Below, piece after piece: positions 1 through 8,662 of a stretch of 42,191 nucleotides of DNA. The stretch lies in NCBI GenBank assembly GCA_028875575.1, contig JAPPDF010000040.1, forward strand, positions 1 to 42,191, in the 5' to 3' direction. The stretch's first letter is position 1. Each line of letters starts with the position of its first letter. A model generated the notes under the pieces. The model was not told the DNA's origin. It made no database searches and saw nothing but the letters and a program-made list of their open reading frames with translations. The position numbers and the translations under genes are program-made. The DNA is from Acidobacteriota bacterium (GTDB taxonomy: Bacteria; Acidobacteriota; Terriglobia; Versatilivoradales; Versatilivoraceae).

Positions 1-498
1 CTTGAGGGGGAGTCGGTGAGACAAGGGCTCCGCCCGCAGTCGAACCGGTGGGGGGGACGGAATCGGCGAGATCGCCAGATAGACGATCCAGCCCGCGGTC
101 GAGCCGGTGGGGGCCAGTCTACGAGGTTTGTAAGAGACCCCGGTTTCTCCCTCGTATGATCCGTCCGGCAGGGCGGGAACGGCATGGGCTCGGCCGTAGC
201 ACAGTCCTGGTGACGTTGCCGGTCGAGCCGCGTGGAGGAAATGAACGAGGCTGCGGGAAGACTTGTGCGGGCGGGACGCCCGCGCACCCGAGTGGGCTTC
301 ATCCCCTGACATTGTCGCAGAAAAGGAGGTCCATCGGTATTCGTCTCCGTTCGTGGTTTCTCTTCAAAAATGATCGGCAGTTTCTTCCTCCAATGATCTG
401 TCCGGCAGGGCAGGGGCGGCACTTATTTGAGGGACTGTGCCGAGACCGACAAGATGCTTGGCGTGTCGATCGAATAGCTCTTCACTCTCCACTCTTAT
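1..498. other. Non-coding, repeat-rich left edge
   Basis: I see no convincing gene here. Open frames across the region have no family resemblance and read through repeats. It contains a degenerate direct repeat (about 33-57 and 91-114, both built around CCGGTGGGGG), two copies of a segment ending in CCGGCAGGGC (about 144-184 and 379-420), and a GC-rich palindromic motif (GGCGGGACGCCCGCGC, 270-285) that recurs at 12397-12412. The region reads as intergenic repeat debris downstream of the leftmost gene. Confidence 0.6.
323..417. repeat. Dispersed intergenic repeat B, copy 1
   Basis: About 95 bp aligning without large gaps to 20601-20690 at roughly three-quarters identity by eye. Shared blocks include TCCATCGGTATTCGT, TTCGTGGTT and ATCGGC-GTTTC-CCTCCAA. 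The last 40 bp also resemble 144-184. A weaker relative of the TTCGTGTCCGTTCCTGGTT block lies near 12309-12334. It has no coding potential and its function is unknown. Confidence 0.55.
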
Positions 499-2214
499 TC
501 AGTATTCAATCGGTTGTTCTTCGAAGTGTCGATGGCGTCGGTACTGGATGCGGCAGTCGACCCGCACCAGGGCCAGGCGGCCGGCGATGTCGGGGTCTCG
601 CCTGAGGAGCTTGACCCTCAACCGATTTCGGCCACTCCTGGGGTAGCGGTCGGGGTCGAGATGGAAGTCGTAGGCATAGCCGTAGGGTGTGATGGAATGG
701 GCGCTGGACTGCTGGTCCACCAGCCGGTAGGTCATGTCGACCTTCTCCAGAATGGAATCCGGCAGCTCCTGCTCATTGAGATGGACCTCCACCCTGTCGT
801 AGTTGGGGAGGATCTCCCGAAAGCGGACTCGCAGCACCACGGACTTGACGCGCCCCAATCGGCGCCAGTGCTGCAGGTCGTCGGCCACCCGGAACGACAC
901 CTGGTGGGATTCTCCGGGTTCCAGCTCCTTGGGGAGCTGGATGTCTCTACCGGGCAACCAGCCGGCCGTGGCCTCATCCCGGATGTCTGAGCGCACCAGG
1001 TAGTGCTTGTCGGCCTGGGCCAGAAGCTCGGGGTGCCCCAGCAGGCGCAGCGCTTCATAATCCCGCGTGGTCCAGGGCCAACCGTTGGGAGCCCAGACGT
1101 GGTCGGCGATGGCAAAGCCGTCGGCGCCCTGGCCGTAGGCGTTGGCGGCGGCGGCCCAGATCATGGCCGGGGTGGCGCTGGGCGCGAATTGCCGATAAAG
1201 GTTGGTGTGGAAGGCGTAGTAGATTCGACATGGGGTGCCGCGGGTCAGGGCTATCACCGAGGCCAGGTCGACATCCTGGTCCACCCCTTCTTCCTCAGTG
1301 AAGCTGCTCTCGCAGAAGAGCCCGTCCACCAGTTTCTCCGAGACCCACAAGCCGACCTCGTACCCCACCAGTTTCCAGGCATCGGGATGAGCCGGAATGC
1401 GCAGGTAGATCGGCTTGGGACGTTTCTGCAGGTCCCGGGCCCGGTCGGCCACTTGGCGCAGGTCCCGCAGCCATTGGGTGAGCAGCGGGGCCAGCCGGTC
1501 CACCTCGCTGAACCGGCAATAGGGTAGGGCCGAGGTCAGGTTCAACTCGACGCCGTCGGTCTCGTAATCGGAGAGCATCTCCGACAGGAGACGGAAGCGT
1601 TCCTCCCTTACCTCGGCGTGGAGAAAGCTGAACCGGGACTTGAGCAGGCCGGCAGCCCTGGGGTCGGGGTCCTCCCCCACCTGAAACCGGGGATTGTCCA
1701 GGGTGAAGGCCGACCAGCGTCCCAGGTTTCGGTGGGTTTGCCGGTTGCCGCTGTGAAGGCTGATCCAGGTGCTGGGGATCATGCGGATGCCGTGATGATG
1801 GCAGCGGTCGCAAAGGAGCTTCAGAGGATCGTGACCGTCTGCGATCAACTGACGCAGGACCCGTGCCGTTCTGCCCCAGACATAGTGGTCCCACCGCTCG
1901 ACCGTATCTCCCCACAGGTCGGCCACTTGACTGGGATAGAGAACCGTCCCATGGGCTCCGGCCGCGAACAGCACCAGGGCGTCCACTCCGCTTCCTGCCA
2001 GTTGATCGACGATGGTGCCGTAATCTTGCGGAGTGATCGGTGGCTCGAAGCTGTCCAGTCCTCCGACGTGGCGCCCGTCGTTGAAGAGGAAGACCCGAGG
2101 TGGGGTGTTCGGGTCCCGACGCTCCGGTGGGGTGCCTGAACCGGAGGTCGCCTGGGCAGCCGGACCTGCGGGGATACCGGCCGCCCGCTTTCGCAAAAAC
2201 TTTCTGCGGTTCAT
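499..2214 (-). CDS. Tat-exported TIM-barrel-like protein (glycoside-hydrolase-like), paralog of 37495-39105
   Basis: This is a 571-aa protein. I place the start at the ATG whose product opens MNRRKFLRKRAAG, a twin-arginine export motif. Upstream in-frame residues look non-coding, and there is no good ribosome site. Alternating strand/helix segments with a DGVELN motif near the middle resemble barrel-type glycosidases and related exported sugar-active proteins. The last 150 residues look like a beta-sandwich (RVRFREILPNYDRVEVHLNE). The second barrel protein in this window (37495-39105) shares the Tat motif, the HxEVR...DGVEL core and a similar C-terminal sandwich, so the two are probably paralogs. 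The catalytic residues and substrate are unknown. It is separated by repeats from the DUF1501 gene upstream and may not be co-transcribed with it. Confidence 0.75.
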   Translation of the reverse strand: MNRRKFLRKRAAGIPAGPAAQATSGSGTPPERRDPNTPPRVFLFNDGRHVGGLDSFEPPITPQDYGTIVDQLAGSGVDALVLFAAGAHGTVLYPSQVADLWGDTVERWDHYVWGRTARVLRQLIADGHDPLKLLCDRCHHHGIRMIPSTWISLHSGNRQTHRNLGRWSAFTLDNPRFQVGEDPDPRAAGLLKSRFSFLHAEVREERFRLLSEMLSDYETDGVELNLTSALPYCRFSEVDRLAPLLTQWLRDLRQVADRARDLQKRPKPIYLRIPAHPDAWKLVGYEVGLWVSEKLVDGLFCESSFTEEEGVDQDVDLASVIALTRGTPCRIYYAFHTNLYRQFAPSATPAMIWAAAANAYGQGADGFAIADHVWAPNGWPWTTRDYEALRLLGHPELLAQADKHYLVRSDIRDEATAGWLPGRDIQLPKELEPGESHQVSFRVADDLQHWRRLGRVKSVVLRVRFREILPNYDRVEVHLNEQELPDSILEKVDMTYRLVDQQSSAHSITPYGYAYDFHLDPDRYPRSGRNRLRVKLLRRDPDIAGRLALVRVDCRIQYRRHRHFEEQPIEY

Positions 2215-2434
2215 TCGGGGGGAGTAGGGGACGTTGTGCAATGGGTTGACGCCCACGTCTCGACTGGAATCACCGCACTGCTGCCCAGGGAAATATTCCA
2301 AAAAACAAGCACGTTCCCCCTTGCAGCATTGCGAGTTCGGGGAGAGCTGCGAAGCTGCGGTTGACGTGGGTTACCCGGCAAGACGCCACCTACGAGCCAT
2401 CCTTATAGAGCTGCGAAGCTGCGGCTTAGGGTAG

Positions 2435-2492
2435 CCCCGGGTGTCAACCCGGGGTCGTATGGGTTCTGCGCCAACCCAGCCGCGAATGCGGC
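2435..2492. repeat. Array of three short hairpins
   Basis: Three stem-loops sit almost end to end: CCCCGGGT-GTCA-ACCCGGGG (2435-2454, perfect 8-bp arms), GGGTT-N7-AACCC (2461-2477) and GCCGC-GAAT-GCGGC (2479-2492). A T-run is missing, so an intrinsic terminator is unlikely. The pattern looks like a structured intergenic repeat unit (REP-like). Whether it is transcribed cannot be seen. Confidence 0.6.
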
Positions 2493-2543
2493 GCATAGAA
2501 AGCACCCGTCCCCGAACGCAATGCCTCCGCAAAAAAGTAGGAG

Positions 2544-2617
2544 ACGCCTCGTTACCCCCCACCGGCTCAACTGCGGGCTGATGCGGTGGGGGGGTGGAGG
2601 CCTGGCCACCGAGGCGT
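2544..2617. repeat. Nested inverted repeat
   Basis: The inner arms are perfect, CCCCCCACCG (2555-2564) and CGGTGGGGGG (2584-2593), with a 19-nt loop. The outer arms ACGCCTCG (2544-2551) and CGAGGCGT (2610-2617) are also perfect. It lies about 75 bp beyond the stop of the DUF1501 gene, which points toward it. It could end that transcript as a strong hairpin or be a mobile repeat remnant; no U-tract follows. Confidence 0.55.
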
Positions 2618-2692
2618 GCCCCATTCTTTTTGCTCTAAGTGTTCTCCGTGTCCATGGTGGATTGAGAGGCGGCACTGCTGAGAAATGCAGGA

Positions 2693-4174
2693 CTAAGCCA
2701 GGATCTTGTGGGCCACCACACCCGCCACGTCGGTCAGGCGGAAGTTCCGGCCCCCGTAGGTGTAGGTCAGTTTTTCGTGGTCGATTCCCAGCAGGTGGAG
2801 CATGGTGGCGTGAAAGTCGTGAATGTGCATGCGGTCTTCAACGGCGTGGTAGCCGAACTCGTCGGTGGCCCCGTAGGCAAAGCCACCCTTGACTCCGCCG
2901 CCGGCCATCCAGATGGAGTAGCCGTAGGGGTTGTGGTCGCGGCCGTCGCCGTTCTGGGATACGGGGGTGCGGCCGAACTCGCCGGCCCAGATGACCAGTG
3001 TATCCTCCAGCAGTCCCCGCCCTTTCAGGTCTTTCAGCAAGCCCGCGATGGGCCGGTCGACCTGCCGGGCATTATCGGTATGCTTGGCATAGAGCTCGCC
3101 GTGCTGATCCCAGCCGACCCCGCCGGGCATATAGGTGTGAGTGCACTGGATGTAGCGGACGCCCCGTTCGGCCATGCGTCTGGCCAGCAGGCATTGCCAG
3201 CCGAAGTCGGCGGTGAGGGGGTCGTCGAGGCCGTAGAGCTTCCGGGTGGGTTCGGATTCCTTTTCCACTTCAAACACTTCCGGGGCCGCGGCCTGCATCC
3301 GAAAGGCCAGCTCGAAGGCCTGGATGCGGGCTTCCAGCTCTGGGTCGTGCCGGCGCAGCTGGCGGTGCCGGAGATTTATGTTCTGCAGCATGTCAAGCTC
3401 GTAGCGGGCCAGCTCGGGCGAATAGCGCTCGTTCAGGAGGTAGCGGATGGGTTCCTTCTTCACATCCTTGACATAGAGCCCCCCATGCCCGACGGCCGTT
3501 CCCTGATAGGCCCCCGGCAGGAAGGCCGAGCCCCAGTTCTTGGCGCCGCCGTGTGAGAGTGCCGGCTTGATCATGATGAATCCCGGCAGGTTCCGGTTCT
3601 CCGTTCCCAGTCCGTAGACGACCCAGGACCCCATGCTGGGCCGCACGAAGGTGCTGGTGCCGGTGAAGGTCTGGAGCATGGCCGCGCCGTGGTCAACGCC
3701 CTCCCCAACCATGGACCGGATCACGCAGAGGTCGTCGGCACAGTCGCGGACGTTGGGAAAGAGATCGCTGATGGGAAGCCCGCTCTGGCCCCCGGGCCGA
3801 AACTTCCAGGGAGACTGCATCAGCGGCCCCGCGGGGTTCTCGTCGTCAAAGGCCAGAGGCCGCTCGATGGGAAGCGGTTTGCCGTGGTCACGGGTCAGGC
3901 GCTCCTTTGGGTCCAGAATGTCGATGCCCGAAGGACCTCCGTGCATGAAGAGGAAGATGACCCGCTTGGCTCTGGGCTTGAAATGGGGCGGCCGCTTGTC
4001 CAGTGGGTTTCCGGGGGGCGAGGCCAACAGGCCCGACTCCTCGGCAAGCAATCCGGCCAGACCCAGAAATCCGAATCCGCCGGCCGAAGCCCGCAGCATG
4101 GCGCGCCTGGACACGGGCACCTGAAGTTTTCGGTAGAGGGAACGGAGATCATTCATATTCGGATCCGGCAGCAT
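2693..4174 (-). CDS. DUF1501 family Tat-exported protein
   Basis: DUF1501 proteins share the alkaline-phosphatase/sulfatase-like fold and nearly always sit beside a PSD1/PSCyt protein; their reaction is not established. The product has a twin-arginine signal (SRRAMLRASAGGFGFLGLAG), then the family blocks FLFMHGGPSGIDILDPK, GVDHGAAMLQTFTG, a WDQHGELY segment and the C-terminal VIWAGEFGRTPVSQNGDGRDHNPYG, which holds likely metal-binding His/Asp residues. Length (493 aa) is normal. Start choice: the ATG at 4174 has GAGG nine bases upstream. An upstream TTG at 4198 overlaps the preceding gene's TGA, and an ATG at 4156 is also possible. It is translationally close-coupled to the PSD1 gene and surely co-transcribed with it. 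Confidence 0.92.
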   Translation of the reverse strand: MLPDPNMNDLRSLYRKLQVPVSRRAMLRASAGGFGFLGLAGLLAEESGLLASPPGNPLDKRPPHFKPRAKRVIFLFMHGGPSGIDILDPKERLTRDHGKPLPIERPLAFDDENPAGPLMQSPWKFRPGGQSGLPISDLFPNVRDCADDLCVIRSMVGEGVDHGAAMLQTFTGTSTFVRPSMGSWVVYGLGTENRNLPGFIMIKPALSHGGAKNWGSAFLPGAYQGTAVGHGGLYVKDVKKEPIRYLLNERYSPELARYELDMLQNINLRHRQLRRHDPELEARIQAFELAFRMQAAAPEVFEVEKESEPTRKLYGLDDPLTADFGWQCLLARRMAERGVRYIQCTHTYMPGGVGWDQHGELYAKHTDNARQVDRPIAGLLKDLKGRGLLEDTLVIWAGEFGRTPVSQNGDGRDHNPYGYSIWMAGGGVKGGFAYGATDEFGYHAVEDRMHIHDFHATMLHLLGIDHEKLTYTYGGRNFRLTDVAGVVAHKILA

Positions 4175-4194
4175 TCGGCTCAGCCTCAGGGCGC

Positions 4195-7035
4195 TCAATC
4201 CACGTACATGAAGGCATTGGAGGACAACAGGGCTCTGCAGTAACTCTGCCAGCCCTGGAGCCGGCTGTCGTCCCCCGGCGACCGCTCCTGAAATCCCCGG
4301 ATGTAATCCAGAGCCTGGTCCAGTTCCTCACTCCGGGGGTGTCGATTCAGGGTCTTGAGATGGGCAAGATTCAGCCGCTCCCGGTCACTGGAGTCCGGGT
4401 CCTTCAGTAGAAGCTCGGCCAGCCCGCGGGAGCGCATCTCCACGAATTGGCTGTTGAGCATGAAAAGGGCCTGGGGAGCCACGTTGGTCTGGAGGCGCTC
4501 TCCCGAGGAAGTGGTGGCGTCGCCGAAATCGAACAGGGCGAGCAGCGGGGGCAGATTGGCGCGTCGCAACGGCAGATAGACCGTGCGGAGGCGCTGGGTC
4601 TCCGGATCCATGCTCAACCGCTCGCTGCTGTTCTCCGGCTGGTACCCTGTTCCGCTCTGCAATGTGCCCCCCATCTTCAGGTCGATGGAGTCGTCCAGGG
4701 CCAGCATGCCGTCGCGAATTTCCTCCACCTTCAGTCGCCGCCTGGGGAAATAGGACAGCCAGAGGTTCCTGGGATCGGTTCGAGCCGTCAGCTCCGAGCG
4801 AGCACTCGCCATCTGATAGGCGCGTGACCTCATGATCGATCGGTGAAGGTGTTTCAGGGACCAGCCATTCTCAATAAACTTCCGCGCCAGATAATCCAGC
4901 AGTCGCGGATGGGTGGGTGCTTCCCCCTTGGCTCCGAAGTTGTCGGGCGTCCGCACCAGGCCCTGGCCGAAATGCCAGTGCCAGACCCGGTTGACCATCA
5001 CGCGAGCCGTGAGCGGATGCTCCGGCTGTATGAGCCAGCGGGCGAGTTGCAGGCGACCGCTGCCCTGGCTGACTTCCATGGGAGGGCACCGCGTGTCGAA
5101 CACCCTGGGAGAAACCTTGGGAGCATCCTCGCCCGGATTGGCGGGGTCACCCCGGACGAAAACTTTCTGCTCGACCACCTCTCCGTCTTCCACGGCGTTG
5201 GCCATGTCCGGTTCCGGAGGCGCGGCCTTCTCCAACTGCTCGATCTCCTTCTGGAGCCGTACGATGGCTTCCCTGCGCTCCTCGGAGAAGAGTTGGGTGT
5301 CGCCGGGCTCGAGGATAAAGGGCGTCTGGTAGCTATCGTCCCTCGGATTGCCCTTCAGATAGACTTCGTGGAAGAAGCGGTCCCTGCCCGGAATGAACTT
5401 GGGTCGGTCCTCCTTGGCTTCATCCGGCCCGGCCTTCTCGACCCGTTGCCGCCAGGCTTCCAGTTCCCCGTTCCACTCGTGTAGTTGCTCGCGGAACTTG
5501 TCCTGATAGTCCTTGGCGACCGAGGCGCGCTGGTCCTCCCCGGACCGGCGCCAGGCCAGCAGGTGGGGGCGGAACCCCTGGCCGGGCTTGAGATAGCCGG
5601 CCCAGCGTTCCAGGATCGACTCTTTCAGTTCCAGCTTGCGGGACAGCTCCGCCGGATTGGCTCCCTGGGAGTAGACCTGATGGGCGGCCAGCATGTAGTC
5701 GGCCAGCCGCAGGCTTTCCGCCCCAACGAACCGTTCCTTTTCCTTTTCCACCAGCTTCCCCTGGGCCTGCTTGCGGTCGTCGATTTTCTTCTTGTGATCG
5801 AGATAGGTCTGGTGCTCTTCGGGCAGGACCAGGGGCTTCATGAGCATTTCGGAGACGTGGGCGGTCGGATCGACGAAGCTGCGGGTGCTGGCAAAGACGG
5901 AGATCAGGGAATAGTAGTCCCGGGTCAGGATGGGGTCGAACTTGTGGTCGTGGCAGCGGGCGCAGGTGATGCTCAATCCCAGAACGCTCTTGGAGACCAC
6001 GTCAAGCTGCTCGTCGTAGACGTCGTAGACCATCCGGATCTTGTCCTGCTGGGCAACGGCCTTGGGGCCCAGGGCCAGGAAACCGGTGGCGATGATCCTG
6101 CGCCGGTCGGTAGCCAGGTTGCCCGTCCTGGGAATCAGGTCTCCGGCGATCTGTTCCAGGATGAATTCGTCGTAGGGAAGGTCCCGGTTGAAGACATCGA
6201 TCACGTAGTCCCGGTAACGCCAGGCATGGGGGTACTTGTGGTCCTCGTCGTTGCCTGTGGAGTCGGCGTAGCGGGCCACGTCCAGCCAGTGCCTGCCCCA
6301 GTGCTCTCCGTATCGGGGTGAGTCGAGCAGCCGCCCGATGACCTTGTCGAAGGCGTCGGGGGAAGTGTCGTTCAGGAAACGCTCGATCTCCTGGACGGAA
6401 GGTGGCAGACCGGTAAGGTCGAAAGTGGCTCGCCTCAGCAGGGTCAGCTTGTCCGCCGGAGTAGCCGGTTCCAGCCCCTGCTCCTCCAGCTTGGCCAGAA
6501 TGAAGCGGTCGATGGGCGTCCTTGGCCAGTCCTGGCGGGTTATCGACGGAGGCCCGGGATCGGCCACCGGCTCCAGGGACCAGAGTCCCTTTGGGCTCGC
6601 CGGGGCAGTTCCAGCTTCCTCGCCCGTCCCGGCCGACGGTTCGGGCCAGGGTGCTCCCAACCCGATCCAGGTCTCCAGGGCGGCAATTTCGGCTGGGTCC
6701 AGCTTGCCCGCCGGGGGCATCTTGACGGCGTCCTGGTAGCGGACGGCTTGGAGGAGGCGGCCATGCGAGGGAGTTTCAGCCGAGATCAGAGGGCTCCCCG
6801 CCACCCCTTGGCGGAATCCCTCGGCGGTTGAGAGATCCAGTCCGGCGGTTGCCAGCTCGGAGTTGTGGCATGCCGTACAGTGCCGGACAAACAGAGGCCG
6901 GATCTTTCTCTCGAAAAGTTCCTCCGCTTCCGACCCCTGGCTCCAGGCCGGGGCGGAAAGACCGCAGAGCGCCAGAACCGGCGGGAGCAGAAGCGTTGCC
7001 ACCTGGGAGGGGTGAAACTGTCTCGATCGATGCAT
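4195..7035 (-). CDS. PSD1 and planctomycete cytochrome c domain protein (DUF1549/DUF1553)
   Basis: This 946-aa exported protein has a hydrophobic signal region at residues about 12-30. A PSCyt1 haem-binding domain follows with CTACH at residues 53-57 in the usual FVRHCTACHN context. Next come DUF1549/PSCyt2 (WGRHWLDVARYADSTGND...RDYVIDVFN), a second CxxCH (CARCHDHKFDPI, near residue 358), a charged coiled-coil-like middle, and C-terminal DUF1553 (VNRVWHWHFGQGLVRTPDNFG). Families of this architecture are abundant in Planctomycetota, Verrucomicrobiota and some Acidobacteriota and are thought to serve in polysaccharide or other polymer catabolism; the reaction is unproven. It is the first gene of a two-gene operon with DUF1501. 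There is no clear Shine-Dalgarno before the ATG. A divergent gene starts at 7176. Confidence 0.93.
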   Translation of the reverse strand: MHRSRQFHPSQVATLLLPPVLALCGLSAPAWSQGSEAEELFERKIRPLFVRHCTACHNSELATAGLDLSTAEGFRQGVAGSPLISAETPSHGRLLQAVRYQDAVKMPPAGKLDPAEIAALETWIGLGAPWPEPSAGTGEEAGTAPASPKGLWSLEPVADPGPPSITRQDWPRTPIDRFILAKLEEQGLEPATPADKLTLLRRATFDLTGLPPSVQEIERFLNDTSPDAFDKVIGRLLDSPRYGEHWGRHWLDVARYADSTGNDEDHKYPHAWRYRDYVIDVFNRDLPYDEFILEQIAGDLIPRTGNLATDRRRIIATGFLALGPKAVAQQDKIRMVYDVYDEQLDVVSKSVLGLSITCARCHDHKFDPILTRDYYSLISVFASTRSFVDPTAHVSEMLMKPLVLPEEHQTYLDHKKKIDDRKQAQGKLVEKEKERFVGAESLRLADYMLAAHQVYSQGANPAELSRKLELKESILERWAGYLKPGQGFRPHLLAWRRSGEDQRASVAKDYQDKFREQLHEWNGELEAWRQRVEKAGPDEAKEDRPKFIPGRDRFFHEVYLKGNPRDDSYQTPFILEPGDTQLFSEERREAIVRLQKEIEQLEKAAPPEPDMANAVEDGEVVEQKVFVRGDPANPGEDAPKVSPRVFDTRCPPMEVSQGSGRLQLARWLIQPEHPLTARVMVNRVWHWHFGQGLVRTPDNFGAKGEAPTHPRLLDYLARKFIENGWSLKHLHRSIMRSRAYQMASARSELTARTDPRNLWLSYFPRRRLKVEEIRDGMLALDDSIDLKMGGTLQSGTGYQPENSSERLSMDPETQRLRTVYLPLRRANLPPLLALFDFGDATTSSGERLQTNVAPQALFMLNSQFVEMRSRGLAELLLKDPDSSDRERLNLAHLKTLNRHPRSEELDQALDYIRGFQERSPGDDSRLQGWQSYCRALLSSNAFMYVD

Positions 7036-7175
7036 GCGGACTATCGGCTTCGGAAGTGCGCTTCTTTCGGGTGCTCCCCGAAGTATACCGCGATGTGGGC
7101 CATGAAGAAAGAGATCGGGGCATTCCGGCGGTTGTTGTATGCTCCTGGCTCGGACTCGAGGACTGGAGGCAGCTC

Positions 7176-8654
7176 ATGACCTACAAGCCGTTCGAGTTGG
7201 GAAGCCGGAAGCACGTCTTTGTGGATTGGAAACTGATCGAGCCGGGTTACGGCCTGTCGTTCGGCGGCCAGCGGCCCGAAAGCTGGGAGATGCCCTTCGG
7301 GGTGCGCCTGAGGGCCCATCCCCCTCGTCTGGACCGGGTTCCCCTGGTGACGGCCGACAAGCCCTGGGAGGCCGGCAACGCCCGAACCGGCCTGGGAGTT
7401 TATAGCACGCTGCTGGAGGATGAGGGGCGCTGGAGGCTCTATTACGACAGCGGGGATCTGAGCGGCGAGCTGGAGGTGGACGAGGACGTGGGAACCCAGC
7501 GGGTGATGGCTTATGCCGAGTCCAGCGACGGAATCCGTTGGGTCAAGCCGGAACTGGGGATGGTGACCTATCGGGGGTCGCGCCGCAACAACCTGGTCTT
7601 CGGGCTGGATGCCTCGCCGGGCCGGGACGCCCATGGGGCAACCTTCTTCAAGGACCCTTCAGCGCCAGCGTCCCAGCGCTACAAGATGGTCCATCTGGGT
7701 TCGCACCAAGGGCGCTTCTGTGTCTACGGAGCGGTTTCCTCCGACGGGTTGCGCTGGAGCATGATCCAGGAGCCCCTGATCCGGAACTACCTCAGCGACA
7801 CCCAGAGCGTGGTTGACTTCGATCCGGAAAGGGGTGTCTATGTCGGTTACTTCAGAGGCTGGACAGCCCACGAGCATGGCACCTCCCACGCCCGCCGCAT
7901 CATCAGCTACGCGGAGACGGACCGTTTCGAGCACTGGCCGACTCCCCGGCCGCTGGTCGAGATCGACATGCACGACGACCCCGACACCGACATCTACACC
8001 AACTCCTACGCCCGCTGGCCCGGAGCCGATGCCCACCTGATGTTTCCGGCTTTTTACCGCCACTCGGGCGATTTCTCCGAAGTGCACCTGATGACCAGCC
8101 GGGACGGCCTGAATTGGCAAAGACCCCTGCGGCAGTCGATCATTCCGGCGGGCGAGCCCGGTTCCGAAGCCGAGGGAGGCGCCTATGCCGGATGTGGCCT
8201 GGTCAGCCTGACCCCGGGGGAGTGGTCGCTACCCTATTCACCCCGCCGAGGCTCCCACAACCAGCTCTTCTTCGACAACTCCCGTCCCGAGACCGGCGTG
8301 TTGACCGCGAACTGGCGCCAGGACGGGTTCGTCTCGCTGGAGGCGGAGACACTGGGCGGATGCTCCACCCTGATTCTGGCTCTGAGCGGGTCGCGGCTGG
8401 TGCTCAATGCCTGGACCCGATTTGGAGGCGAGATACGGGTGGAATTGGCCGACGCCTCCCGGGACAACCGCAGGACCCATGCTCCCGCCCTTCCGGGCCG
8501 ATCGTTTGAAGACTGCGATCCAATCTCCGGAGACTACCTTGACCACACTGTCACCTGGGGAGGAGAGTCGGACCTCTCCGCCTGGACGGGACGGCCGGTC
8601 CGGTTGCGCTTTCGCATGCGCCGGGCCAGGCTCTATTCCCTTCGCTCCGTCTGA
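7176..8654 (+). CDS. Beta-propeller glycosidase-like protein (GH43/GH32-like fold)
   Basis: This 492-aa protein starts at an ATG with GGAGG six bases upstream; longer in-frame extensions overlap the divergent PSD1 gene and lack a ribosome site. The N-terminal two thirds carry repeated sheet motifs of five-bladed propeller glycosidases ([81 protein letters not shown]). The C-terminal 150 residues look like a beta-sandwich ([13 protein letters not shown]). Such proteins are usually annotated as hypothetical or GH32/43-superfamily in Acidobacteriota and Planctomycetota. No signal peptide is evident. It ends 8 bp before the PQQ dehydrogenase start, so the two form an operon. The substrate is unknown; the pairing suggests release of a sugar or polyol that is then oxidised, which is inference. 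Confidence 0.82.
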   Translation: MTYKPFELGSRKHVFVDWKLIEPGYGLSFGGQRPESWEMPFGVRLRAHPPRLDRVPLVTADKPWEAGNARTGLGVYSTLLEDEGRWRLYYDSGDLSGELEVDEDVGTQRVMAYAESSDGIRWVKPELGMVTYRGSRRNNLVFGLDASPGRDAHGATFFKDPSAPASQRYKMVHLGSHQGRFCVYGAVSSDGLRWSMIQEPLIRNYLSDTQSVVDFDPERGVYVGYFRGWTAHEHGTSHARRIISYAETDRFEHWPTPRPLVEIDMHDDPDTDIYTNSYARWPGADAHLMFPAFYRHSGDFSEVHLMTSRDGLNWQRPLRQSIIPAGEPGSEAEGGAYAGCGLVSLTPGEWSLPYSPRRGSHNQLFFDNSRPETGVLTANWRQDGFVSLEAETLGGCSTLILALSGSRLVLNAWTRFGGEIRVELADASRDNRRTHAPALPGRSFEDCDPISGDYLDHTVTWGGESDLSAWTGRPVRLRFRMRRARLYSLRSV

Positions 8655-8662
8655 CATGGGCC

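Larger units (their letters stand above)
2215..2692. other. Non-coding spacer with stacked hairpins
   Basis: There is no gene in these 478 bp. The spacer holds a short direct repeat (GAGCTGCGAAGCTGCGG at about 2342 and 2407) followed by a series of perfect stem-loops, described separately. The rightmost part (about 2635-2665) resembles the decayed CTCCGTGTCCATGG-type intergenic repeats common in this kind of genome. Confidence 0.6.

Noticed and set aside
48-605. 185-codon plus-strand frame at the left edge
   Set aside because: It reads through repeats B and GC palindromes, and its product has no family resemblance.
4195-7035. PSD1/DUF1501 pair as a novel system
   Set aside because: The pair is a well-known recurrent operon in Planctomycetota, Verrucomicrobiota and some Acidobacteriota, although its biochemistry is unsettled.
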